Positions 44,326 to 52,521 of a stretch of DNA of 64,000 bases are shown here, in pieces; position 1 is the stretch's first letter, and the number at the start of each line of letters is the position of its first letter. Source of the stretch: Barthelona sp. PCE (taxonomy: Eukaryota; Metamonada: BaSk clade); contig JAUFOR010000006.1 of the NCBI GenBank assembly GCA_040285745.1, positions 496,001 to 560,000 on the forward strand, written 5' to 3'. Under the pieces are notes generated by a model. It did not search any database and had not been told where the DNA came from. It saw only the letters and a list, made by a program, of their open reading frames with translations. A program made the position numbers and the translations under genes.

Positions 44326-45552
44326 ATGACTGATAACACTACATCAACAGTAGTCACAGCAAAATGCAGGTATCTTGTTGCAGATGCTGGTACGTTCTTT
44401 CGTCCAGACGTTCAACTGCACTTGTTAGCTGAGAATATTTGCACAACACCGGGCGTTATTGCAGAGGTTCGCGACCGCGTCTCCAGAGATCGTCTGGCGT
44501 CGAACCCAGCACTGGGAATTACAGGATTAGATATTGTTGAACCTTCTCAAGAAGCTATCCAATTTATTCGTCGTTATGCACATGCTACAGGTGACTTATC
44601 TGTACTTTCAGAGGTAGATATGGGGGTGGCAGCACTAGCATATGACGTAACTAAACAGTACGATAAGTCTCGTAACATTCGGCCTATGCCTGAGCAATCC
44701 TATTTGGAGGATGCACAATTGATCACAGCCCTCCCCAAGCGGAATAAGGTTCTTAAGGGTGTATTTGATGAAGACGGTTTCCGTGTATTCACAAAAGATA
44801 CATCAAGTCGTCAAGAACGTAAGATTGAGCGCATTCAACAAGAACAAACACAAGAGGAGGCTGAAGCTGAAACTTGTGAGAACGTTGAAGAGCAAGAAGA
44901 AGCAAAAGAAGAAGCTTTGGAATTTGAGCTTGATGATGAAGATATGGAAATTGATGATAATGCTTGGATTACAGAATACAACGTAGAAGAACATCTCAAC
45001 CGTGATGCAGGAAACCAACCTGAGAAGAAAATTAAGCAAATTAAAGTGGCAACAATGACAGGTGATTTAGCATTGCAGAATCTTTTAGTTCGAATGGCTT
45101 TGGTAATTATTGGTACACAAGGACAAAAAATTACTAAATTTAAGAGCTTTATTCTAAGATGTCGTTCTTGTAGCAGAGTTGAACGTAATATGAGAAGAGT
45201 TTTTTGTGGTAGCTGTGGATACCAAAGTTTAGAAAGAACTCCTTATTATATTGATAAAAAAGGTAGAATGAGATTGCCTCCAATTAGATCACGCACTCTA
45301 AAAGGAATTCAGTACGATGCTCCAATGCCGAAAGGCGGCAGAACTAATATTGTCTGGAATGAAAGTGAATTATTACGTCGTAATCCTCATGCTTATAAGG
45401 AACCTAAGAACAGAACAAAAGGATATGATCCCAACGTCAGCTCACATGTGAAACAAACTCGTTCACATAGAGATGTTCAAGTTGGTCTTGGTAGGCGTAA
45501 TCCAAACATCCCAAAGAAACGTCATCACAAAAAGAAGAAATCTAGACGTTAG
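44326..45552 (+). CDS. NOB1: 20S pre-rRNA endonuclease NOB1
   Basis: A 408-residue nuclease. PIN domain (~12-130) with acidic site residues in YLVADAGTFFR, VIAEVRDRVS and LSVLSEVDMGVAALAYDV. An acidic, coiled central insert follows (~165-235, QQEQTQEEAEAETC). The zinc ribbon (~278-300) shows LRCRSCSRVERNMRRVFCGS and CGYQSLER. The end is extremely basic (KKRHHKKKKSRR). NOB1 cleaves at site D to make the 3' end of 18S rRNA in the cytosol, with PNO1 and others. Composition shifts from ~62% GC on one 5' line (44461) to ~30% at the 3' end. The start is MTDNTTSTVV. Only one base separates its stop from the stop of the PH-domain gene. Confidence 0.93.
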   Translation: MTDNTTSTVVTAKCRYLVADAGTFFRPDVQLHLLAENICTTPGVIAEVRDRVSRDRLASNPALGITGLDIVEPSQEAIQFIRRYAHATGDLSVLSEVDMGVAALAYDVTKQYDKSRNIRPMPEQSYLEDAQLITALPKRNKVLKGVFDEDGFRVFTKDTSSRQERKIERIQQEQTQEEAEAETCENVEEQEEAKEEALEFELDDEDMEIDDNAWITEYNVEEHLNRDAGNQPEKKIKQIKVATMTGDLALQNLLVRMALVIIGTQGQKITKFKSFILRCRSCSRVERNMRRVFCGSCGYQSLERTPYYIDKKGRMRLPPIRSRTLKGIQYDAPMPKGGRTNIVWNESELLRRNPHAYKEPKNRTKGYDPNVSSHVKQTRSHRDVQVGLGRRNPNIPKKRHHKKKKSRR

Positions 45553-45553
45553 A

Positions 45554-46996
45554 TTATCCAAGTCGTTCTAATGATTTAAATAAAGCATATATAGCAGTTT
45601 TCCATTGCATTTTTTCTTCAATTGAATCAAAACGAATTGTTAATTGTCGTCCCTTATCCACCAACATCATCGTAATACATCGTTCTTCATTTTCAAGGTC
45701 TAAATTATTTGAACCATCAACACATGAAGTGACTGTCTCAGCTCTCCATTCTGATGATGTTCTACGCTTTGCCCAAGCAATTTGACATCTTTCGGGGATA
45801 AATACGAGATATCTTCTGCGTAGCTTAAATTTCGTAGTCCATTTGGTGACCATACATCCTCTTGTAGTAAAATCTAATGCTTCACGTACTTCGGGTGTAA
45901 TTAAATCTTCCACCGATGGTGTTTCAGAGTGTGTTTCAATTGTTTCTACGAGGATATCTCCAGTATCACTTCCAGTGGGCGACATTAGCAATTTCCCATC
46001 AAAATCAACTGCAGGAGGGCTTAGAGAACCAGCTTCTGGATTTAAGCTGAACCTTGAAGTCTGAGAGAAGTTGTATGAGTGTGGACTTACATTAACGGAT
46101 GAAGATTGTGGAGTTAACTCAAGTTCTTTTTCAAGAAAATCCAGATCCATAGGTAATTTTGAAGGTAAAATTACATTATCAGGAGTACCCGCTTCGTTAG
46201 GCATGAAATTGATCTCCAAAACTTCTTTATCCTCTAAAATTGGTTGTGTTAACGATATAGAATCTAATATGGAACCACTCAACAAATCATCACTAGTTCT
46301 GGCATTCTCCTCTTTCAAACGTTCACGTTCTCTTTTCCTCAACATCTTTTTTCGCAGTTTCTGCCTCTTTAAATCTTCTTCACGAATTTCTTTTATCTTT
46401 TCTTGCAAACTAGAAAGATTTTTCTGAATCTCTTTTTCTTTTTCTGCTTCAGCTTTTTCTTTCTTCAGTTTCTCTTCAAGTTCTATCTTTGCAGCTTCTC
46501 TTTTCTGTTCCTCAACCTCGGCAAGCTTCTTCATTGAAGCTTCAGGCAATTGAACTTCAATGTTATTCAACTCTCTATTTCTTTGTTGACGCTGTTTAAA
46601 ACTTGCCCTGAGCTCACTACGCATCTTTGCAGGTGTGCGTTTCTTCCTCAGTTCCTCCTCGTGTTCAAAACGAGTTGTTGGAGTAAATGAAAAAGATTGT
46701 GATTTTCCTTGATCTGGGTTCTCTACCTCCTTAATTGGTGTTTTTTGCTCTGGGGTCGGTCGCCTTACAAGTTTTCTACGAGAAGAACTTTTTTGAATGA
46801 CACCTTTTCGAGAATTTGTCTGAAATGGAAAATGGTTGGTCGCAATTTCACCGTCAGGTAAAGCTTCGTCAAAAGTTTGTTGTTGCTTTTTCTCTCTTCG
46901 AACAGCTTTCTTCAAAGAAGAATGTATAATGTCCAAATTAGGTTCCATTATATGTATTTTCTCATGCAAAGACTCTAAACCTGGTCGAAAACTCAT
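45554..46996 (-). CDS. Coiled-coil protein with C-terminal PH-like domain
   Basis: A 480-residue protein. A basic N terminus (KKAVRREKKQQQTF) is followed by a long E/K-rich coiled coil at ~150-235 (EKAEAEKEKEIQKNLSSLQE), a disordered Ser/Pro-rich stretch, and a PH-like domain at ~370-478: DFTTRGCMVTKWTTKFKLRR with YLVFIPERCQIAWAKRR on the first strands, CITMMLVDKGRQLTIRFDS, then the C-terminal helix EEKMQWKTAIYALFKSLERL. Such PH domains bind phosphoinositides or proteins, and a PI3K is also encoded in this window, but there is no direct link. No specific orthologue is recognised. The start MSFRPGLESL is the first ATG; upstream frame begins only with TTG. Converges on NOB1 with a 1-base gap. 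Confidence 0.7.
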   Translation of the reverse strand: MSFRPGLESLHEKIHIMEPNLDIIHSSLKKAVRREKKQQQTFDEALPDGEIATNHFPFQTNSRKGVIQKSSSRRKLVRRPTPEQKTPIKEVENPDQGKSQSFSFTPTTRFEHEEELRKKRTPAKMRSELRASFKQRQQRNRELNNIEVQLPEASMKKLAEVEEQKREAAKIELEEKLKKEKAEAEKEKEIQKNLSSLQEKIKEIREEDLKRQKLRKKMLRKRERERLKEENARTSDDLLSGSILDSISLTQPILEDKEVLEINFMPNEAGTPDNVILPSKLPMDLDFLEKELELTPQSSSVNVSPHSYNFSQTSRFSLNPEAGSLSPPAVDFDGKLLMSPTGSDTGDILVETIETHSETPSVEDLITPEVREALDFTTRGCMVTKWTTKFKLRRRYLVFIPERCQIAWAKRRTSSEWRAETVTSCVDGSNNLDLENEERCITMMLVDKGRQLTIRFDSIEEKMQWKTAIYALFKSLERLG

Positions 46997-47059
46997 GCCC
47001 AACAATTGCAATTAATGAAAATGGATAAATATGTTTTTACAAGAAATATGCTACAAATC

Positions 47060-48418
47060 CTACTTCTTATTCAAATAAGCGGAAAAGGTACGTTTAGAGT
47101 GTTCTTTCTTTAATTCTGTGGCTCTGTTCGTACGTGGAGGTCTAAAACTAACAGGTCTAGAGGGTTTCTCAATCACAATGGGATCCTGGAACAAATCGCT
47201 AATTGTGATATCTTGGCGTTTAGTAGGCATACCTGCAACACCATTTTGCTTCTTCATAAGAAGCTTCTTAGGCTTACCTAATTCAGAACGAGTTAATAAT
47301 GCATTTCTCTTTCTGAAATAAGTTGTGCGATCTTCAACAATAACAGGTCCTTTAACACTCTTAGGTGAACCAGGAACATGTAATCTCTTTGTTAAAGTTA
47401 ACCATCTGTTGGGTGAAATGTTATCATTAATAACACCAGCTTTGAGCTGTGCTTCTCTTCCTAAAGCTTCAACGTGACTCCAACGTTCTAATTCAGGCCA
47501 AAGAGGGGATTCCCTCAGAGGACCAACAATAGAAAGAATGCTTTCAGGATCAGGTACATGACGCTCCAAGAAAAGCATGTAATTTAATTGTTCACCTTCA
47601 CCACATGATCGAACAATAGCTTCCAACTCTTTCTGAGTGAATGCAACATGGAAAAGCCTTAGGAGTGATTTGAAAACTCTGATATTGATATAATGAGTAT
47701 TTTGAACATCTGTAAGACGACAATTTTTAGCCAAACTTTCAACTTTTCCTAAAATTCTTTTCTTAAGTAAAAATTCGTCACCTTCTTCAAGATTCTCTCT
47801 GTAGAATGGTGATTCAATAAAACTTGGTCCTAAAGGAGAAGGATTAGCATATTCTGGACGATTAGTAATTGAAGTAGCAAAAGAGCTTCCAATAGAGGCA
47901 GAAGCTTCAGATGTAGAGCGTGAATGATCGGCAACATGGCTTTCAACAGACTTATGTGATACAGATGCATGTTCTTCATGTTCTTCAATGTTAACAGGTG
48001 TAGCAGTTTTGGGAACTGCAACCCTGAGCATAAGATCATAAACAGAAGGGTTGATTGTAATGTTCCTTGTGGGATGCCATTCAAAAGAGAGGTTACGCGT
48101 AAACGCATTCCAATCCAATTGTTCGCCATCACCAAATACTTCAAGTGCGGCATAAAGATCAGGTTTGTGAATATCGCAATCTGATTCTTTGATGATCCCT
48201 ACAAGAGTTTCGAAAGGAATATGACGAGTTCTATTCGGATCAGAAGCCTTACAAGCTTTACGGATTTGTGAACGTTTTGCACGGAAAATGAGGCGTAATT
48301 TCGCGGTTCCCTCGTCGTCTCCTTCATGAACCTGTGTGACCACGGAGATATCGGTTTTCAAACTGCTTAAATCGCTGATATAGCTTTGAACATCCATTGG
48401 TAAATTCTCAATCGACAT
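47060..48418 (-). CDS. EF-hand-like protein, possibly EFHB/CFAP21 ciliary family
   Basis: A 452-residue protein with two similar helical modules. The first (~40-120) has LIFRAKRSQIRKACKASDPN and VFGDGEQLDWNAFTRNL; the second (~225-310) has VESLAKNCRLTDVQNTHYIN and CGEGEQLNYMLFLER. Both look like degenerate paired EF-hands ending in Gly-x-Gly-Glu-Gln-Leu. The C terminus is basic with KPVSFRPPRTN-like sequence (SRPVSFRPPRTNRATEL). The layout recalls EFHB/CFAP21, a microtubule inner protein in motile cilia, but calcium ligands are poorly conserved and the link is tentative. I choose the ATG giving MSIENLPMDVQ; a longer form adds 42 residues from an upstream ATG. Divergent from the small GTPase over 472 bases. 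Confidence 0.5.
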   Translation of the reverse strand: MSIENLPMDVQSYISDLSSLKTDISVVTQVHEGDDEGTAKLRLIFRAKRSQIRKACKASDPNRTRHIPFETLVGIIKESDCDIHKPDLYAALEVFGDGEQLDWNAFTRNLSFEWHPTRNITINPSVYDLMLRVAVPKTATPVNIEEHEEHASVSHKSVESHVADHSRSTSEASASIGSSFATSITNRPEYANPSPLGPSFIESPFYRENLEEGDEFLLKKRILGKVESLAKNCRLTDVQNTHYINIRVFKSLLRLFHVAFTQKELEAIVRSCGEGEQLNYMLFLERHVPDPESILSIVGPLRESPLWPELERWSHVEALGREAQLKAGVINDNISPNRWLTLTKRLHVPGSPKSVKGPVIVEDRTTYFRKRNALLTRSELGKPKKLLMKKQNGVAGMPTKRQDITISDLFQDPIVIEKPSRPVSFRPPRTNRATELKKEHSKRTFSAYLNKK

Positions 48419-48890
48419 CGTTTTATGTTCTTTGGGCTGTGGAGAGACAGTAAAGATATACAAGTGAAAGAAAAAGGTGTAAAACCCGGTTACATGAAAG
48501 AATTTTAGAACCTTTTTTCTTCTCCGTTCCAAGTTAATTCTCAAAGGTTAAGGCTTTTATTAGAGCCTTTAGGTGACCAGAATCCCTTTAAATTTTGTAA
48601 AAACTCTGTATATATTGATATTTCTTTTACTCATCATATGACTTCTTTATTGTGATTTTACCTTGTTCAATCGGAATATTATGATATATTAATACGTATT
48701 AATCACATATTATTCCATAAAACCAGTTATTCACAACTATTGAGTTTAGCACATGAATTTGACCGTTGATATTCAAATTGTTGACATTTCACGGAGATAT
48801 TATCAAAAAATCGACGTGTCCCAAAACAAATATAGTCAAAAGATTTGTTTTTGCAAATAGTAACCATTTCACTCTGATTTCGTGGGCAAA
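48419..48890. other. Divergent intergenic region EFHB-like/small GTPase
   Basis: 472 AT-rich bases (shorter if the longer EFHB form is used). It contains a perfect 16-base palindrome, listed separately. TCTTTACTGTCTCTCCACAG, about 20 bases before the EFHB-like ATG on the minus strand, resembles a 3' splice site and may mark a leader intron. No RNA gene was seen. Confidence 0.4.
48688..48703. promoter_or_regulatory. Perfect 16-bp palindrome ATTAATACGTATTAAT
   Basis: ATTAATACGTATTAAT reads the same on both strands and lies roughly midway between two divergent genes (270 and 190 bases from their ATGs). It could be a dimeric transcription factor site shared by both genes. AT-rich sequence raises the chance of random palindromes, but 16 bases with a central ACGT is noteworthy. 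Confidence 0.4.
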
Positions 48891-49472
48891 ATGTCAGAAA
48901 TGATTGAGCGAACCTTACGCGTTCGACAGGTAGCAATGCCTAAGCGGGTAAAAGTGCTCACAGTAGGCGACGTTAAAACGGGAAAATCTGCACTTATAAA
49001 GCAGTATTGTGAGAATAGATTCGTGTCACAGTATCTCATGACAATTGGGATTGACTACGGGGTTAAAGTAGTTAAGCACAATTCAAGCATGTACCATCTA
49101 AATTTCTGGGATTGCTCAGGTTTACCTGAGTTTACTGATTGTAGGATCGAGTTCTACAGCGATTGCAACGTCATTGTACTCGTCTTTGACTACACATGCC
49201 CAGATAGTTTTGATAATCTTACCAGTTGGATTGGTGAGATCAGACAGGTCGTATCAACACTTCCACCCATAATTCTTGTTGGAAATAAGGCAGACCTTAC
49301 TGGTAGAGCAAGGAAAGGTACGGTAAAAGAAAAGCAAGTTGCAGAATTTTTGAACAGATTTAAATTTCCTTTCTTTAAGACTTCTGCTTCCACTAATGAA
49401 GGTATACAAGCCTTATTTGATGAAATATTAAACATAGCTGAAGAACAAACAGCTCTTCCAAGTATAAGATGA
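48891..49472 (+). CDS. DNAJC27/RBJ-type small GTPase lacking a J domain
   Basis: A 193-residue Ras/Rab-like GTPase. P-loop GDVKTGKSA (~27-35); switch I region NRFVSQYLMTIGIDYGVKVV, which is nearly diagnostic for the RBJ (Rab and DnaJ) group rather than ordinary Rabs; WDCSGLPEF replaces the WDTAGQE of Rabs, as in RBJ (FDMAGHPFF); NKADL (~128) and TSAS (~164) are the guanine motifs. The J domain that follows in human DNAJC27 is absent: the stop comes 20 residues after the last GTPase helix, and the downstream 160 bases contain no J-domain HPD sequence. There is no C-terminal prenylation Cys. The ATG gives MSEMIERTLRVRQ; three codons upstream are open only from GTG. Its 3' end is 161 bases before cassette copy 2. 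Confidence 0.8.
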   Translation: MSEMIERTLRVRQVAMPKRVKVLTVGDVKTGKSALIKQYCENRFVSQYLMTIGIDYGVKVVKHNSSMYHLNFWDCSGLPEFTDCRIEFYSDCNVIVLVFDYTCPDSFDNLTSWIGEIRQVVSTLPPIILVGNKADLTGRARKGTVKEKQVAEFLNRFKFPFFKTSASTNEGIQALFDEILNIAEEQTALPSIR

Positions 49473-49633
49473 TGGATATAAATATAGTGACGTTGATTAA
49501 GTTCACGCATATAGAGATTATTCAGTGTTTTACAAAGTGTCAAAACATAAGATATTTGTTGTGATGACCCTTCTGGCCAATAAAAAAGATATTTTAAAAC
49601 TGTTTTTAATTATTTATTAATGAGGACAACCTG

Positions 49634-50248
49634 CTACTCATCAGCAGCCTGCACGATCGCACGGCCAGCGGACCACGCATTGGCGACGTACGACCCGCCC
49701 TCCGAGAAGTCGAGGCGGTGGTACACGTTGCCGTCGTTGCCCATCAGGAACACGAGCGGATCGACGGCCTCGTGTGTGCATACGCTGTTCCGCACGCACT
49801 CCTCCTTGGCCTCGGCGCCAACGACCTCAAACGTGACCATGGCGTTCGGGACGCCTTCAATCTCGTTGATGTCAACCAGGCGGCAGTCCATAACGACGCG
49901 AGCTTCTGTGGGAAAAGGCATGTTGAGCATCGTTGTGTGCTCGATGCCGTCCACGAACGACGCCTTGTCAACGGCGCGGGAGCTCTTGAGGCCCATGGCG
50001 TCGGCCTTGTCAGCCCAGTCGGGAGAGACGATGCTCATAGAAAAGGTACCGACCTCGCGGATCATTGCGAGCGTGTTGTGGCGACGGTTGATGCCTGCGA
50101 CCCACAGCGCCTTCTTGGGCGAGCTGCTGAAGCGAGTGCACCAGCTGAGGGCGAGGAAGGAGCGAGCGCCGTCATGTTCGGAGCCGAGGACGTACAGGCC
50201 TGTGGCGGCCGGGTACTGTGTGCCGGGCTTGATTGATACTCTGCTCAT
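49634..50248 (-). CDS. Flavin reductase-like FMN-binding domain protein, cassette copy 2
   Basis: A 204-residue twin of the gene at 33310, on the opposite strand. It is identical to residue 202 and then ends AADE with TAG in place of AAEEK with TGA. The split-barrel FMN-binding signatures are the same (FLALSWCTRFSSSPKK and NTLAMIREVGTF). Both copies appear intact and could be expressed. The divergent ends show that the two loci were separate before the shared part became identical. The upstream 548-base region is the copy of the GC-rich bidirectional promoter. Confidence 0.85.
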   Translation of the reverse strand: MSRVSIKPGTQYPAATGLYVLGSEHDGARSFLALSWCTRFSSSPKKALWVAGINRRHNTLAMIREVGTFSMSIVSPDWADKADAMGLKSSRAVDKASFVDGIEHTTMLNMPFPTEARVVMDCRLVDINEIEGVPNAMVTFEVVGAEAKEECVRNSVCTHEAVDPLVFLMGNDGNVYHRLDFSEGGSYVANAWSAGRAIVQAADE

Positions 50249-52383
50249 GTTGCTGCTTACGAAACGGGTGAGAAAACGGGAACAGTAATGTTGGTTTGTG
50301 GGAGCGCTGCGCTGCGCCGGTGTGGGCGGCCTTGACAGGGTGCGTTCTTTCTGGGCTGGAACCCGCGCAGGCACCCCCTCCGTCTCATTAATTGAGAATC
50401 GCACTTAATGACGCATTTGTCCCCCCGCATCCTGGGGCGCGGGCGCGTGGCTGCGGGCGGGCCACGGGGGCGGCTGGGCGCTTGAATGCAGCTGGAATGT
50501 TGATTGCGGTTTACGGCATCGCAACGAACTACATGGGCTCCACGGCTGTGCGGCAGGTGCGACGGCGAGGGGCGACGGCTATGGGCGGAGCGGAGCGGTG
50601 GGAGTTGATTTGATTGGGCCTGTATCTGATAGAATCTCCCCCCAGCAATCGTCCCCGTGCGACCCGCCGGTGCCCCAGGGGGAGTGCGCATGGGCCCACC
50701 CGCCACACAGGTGCGTTGGACGCGTGCTGGGAGCTCCCGCCACAATCTGCATTCTCTCTTTTTCGTCCACTTTCGCGCATCACAAGCACCCCACGAATGA
50801 GCGACATCGAACCGCACATGTCCCCAGTCGAGGAGGAGATGGGAACCCTCGAGAGCATCACAACCAACGAACCTCCGCTCGAGACCGACGAGCAGCAGAT
50901 CCAGGCGGAAGAAATCCTGTCAGACGCCGAGACCGCCGTCAAGCTGATCGTTCCAGCCACAGACGACGAGTCAAACGGGCTTTCCGAGTCTGAGACCGAG
51001 TCTGAGCACACAGACGGGTCGGACGTCGAGAAGAAGGACGAGGGCCGCATGTCGTTCACCGGCAGCTTCCTCAGGTCGGCGTCATCCTTCTTCTTCCCCA
51101 AGACAGGCAGCCTGGGCTCCTTCATCCAGATCGACCTCGACGAGGATGTCAACGACGCAGGCAGGAGCCAGGTCCACCGCATCCGCGGCGTGTCTATGGC
51201 AGCCCCGTCGTTCTCGGCCGAGCACACGACGACCGTCCGTGCCCAGACAATCAACCTCATGAACAACCTCGTCGGCACCGGCGTCCTCTCGGTCTCGTAC
51301 GCCTTCTCGCTGCTGTCGTTCATCCCAACAATCATCGCAGTCATCGCCCTGGGCATCATGTCCGGTTACTCGATGATCCTGATCACGCACTGCTGCAACA
51401 TGTGTAAGAAGTTCACGTGGAAGGATATCCTCGTCGCGGCGTTCCCGCGCTATGTCCTCGGCGTTGTCGACTTCTTCATCTCGCTGCTCTGTCTGTGCTT
51501 TCTGACGGCGTACATGATCATCATCAAGGACTACTTCACGCCACTCGTAGAGATCTTCGTCGAACCCGGCTGGTACTCGTCAGGCAACTTTTTTGTTGGG
51601 AGTCATCGTCATCACAATCCTCCTCCCGCTGTCATTGCTGCGCTCGCTCAAGTCGCTGGCTACCGCATCTTCGATCGCGATCGTCGGTGTCATTGCATGC
51701 GCGTTCATCATCATATTCCGAAGCCTTGACTCCGGGTTTCCCGGGCTCGATACGTTCAGCCTGATCGCCCCGCGCAGCTTCAAGCACGCAATCAGCGGGC
51801 TGTCGATCCTACTTCTCATCTTCAGCGCGCACCTGAACATTCCCAAAATGTACGAGGAGCTGCACCATCGCTCCACGCCAAAGATGAAGAAGGTCGTCAA
51901 GCGCGCCATCTCAATCGACGGCATCTTCTACGTCGTAATCGGCATGTTTGCATACTTCCACTTCGGAACAGGATGCCAGCCAAACCTGCTGCTCAACTAC
52001 GACCCGACACACGTCACCGTCTACCTCGCCAAGTTCTTCATGTCTGTCGTCGTTTGCCTGTCGTTCCCCATCATCTGCTACGCCGCGAGGACGATCTTCA
52101 TGGGAATCTTCAACACGAAGAAGTACAAGCTGCTTATCGTTGTCGTCGTCGCGATGTGCTACGGTATGACGTTCCTAATAACCGACCTGGGAATCATCCT
52201 GCAGTTCGCGGGCGCGACTGTGTCGACGTTTGTCGTCTTCATGATGCCATCGCTGTCGTTCCTGTCGCTGACAAGGCCGGGCCGCACGACGCGCCTCAGG
52301 TACCGCGAGCACCGCAAGTACGCGTGGATGATGCTCGTCGCCGGCGTCTCGTTCTCGGTCCTCGGCCTGTATGCCATCTTTGC
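49641..52383. repeat. GC-rich inverted-repeat cassette, copy 2 (2743 bp)
   Basis: Reverse-oriented twin of 31175-33917. Hand counts: flanking lines 49561 and 52441 are 23% and 20% GC; line 51241 inside is 60%. The two copies frame 15.7 kb with twelve AT-rich genes. Copy-specific differences are an extra T at 51589-51594, one C/G fewer in the 50682-50686 run, an additional T/A near 50390 and one fewer T/A near 50281. None is a substitution. Confidence 0.95.
50249..50796. promoter_or_regulatory. GC-rich bidirectional promoter, cassette copy 2
   Basis: 548 bases between the divergent flavin-reductase and transporter starts, matching 32761-33309 apart from three single-base indels. The same AT-containing islands (CCAAT-like box in reverse near 50617; CTCATTAATTGAGAATC near 50385) are present. 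Identity of non-coding DNA at the same level as coding DNA excludes purifying selection as the cause of the similarity. Confidence 0.6.
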
Positions 52384-52390
52384 AAAGTGA
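50797..52390 (+). pseudogene. AAAP amino acid transporter, cassette copy 2, frameshifted
   Basis: Twin of the transporter at 31168-32760 on the opposite strand. It carries six T at 51589-51594 where copy 1 has five, shifting the frame near codon 265, inside the membrane domain. The first frame then ends at 51729 after an unrelated tail (VGSHRHHNPPPA); the rest of the transporter continues in the next frame to 52390 and is identical to copy 1. The last two codons are GCA AAG against GCG AAA in copy 1, a synonymous difference. Either this copy is a very young pseudogene or the extra T is a homopolymer sequencing error; the absence of any other decay favours error or extreme youth. Confidence 0.75.
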
Positions 52391-52521
52391 TCACATTAAT
52401 GATTTAATAAATTGGAATTCTGATTAGAATCAGCTAGCCACGTAAAAATAATTTCTAAACACTTAATATTATTTTTATTCAATATTTGCTGTCAAATCCA
52501 ATCAACTAACCGTCATACTGA

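Noticed and set aside
49718-50236. 172-codon open frame opposite the flavin-reductase gene (also at 33322-33840)
   Set aside because: Antisense shadow of a confidently identified gene; no family resemblance.
51581-51600. Programmed frameshift at TTTTTTG in copy 2 of the transporter
   Set aside because: Restoring the frame needs a +1 shift, whereas a T6 slippery run would favour -1; copy 1 has five T and reads through normally.
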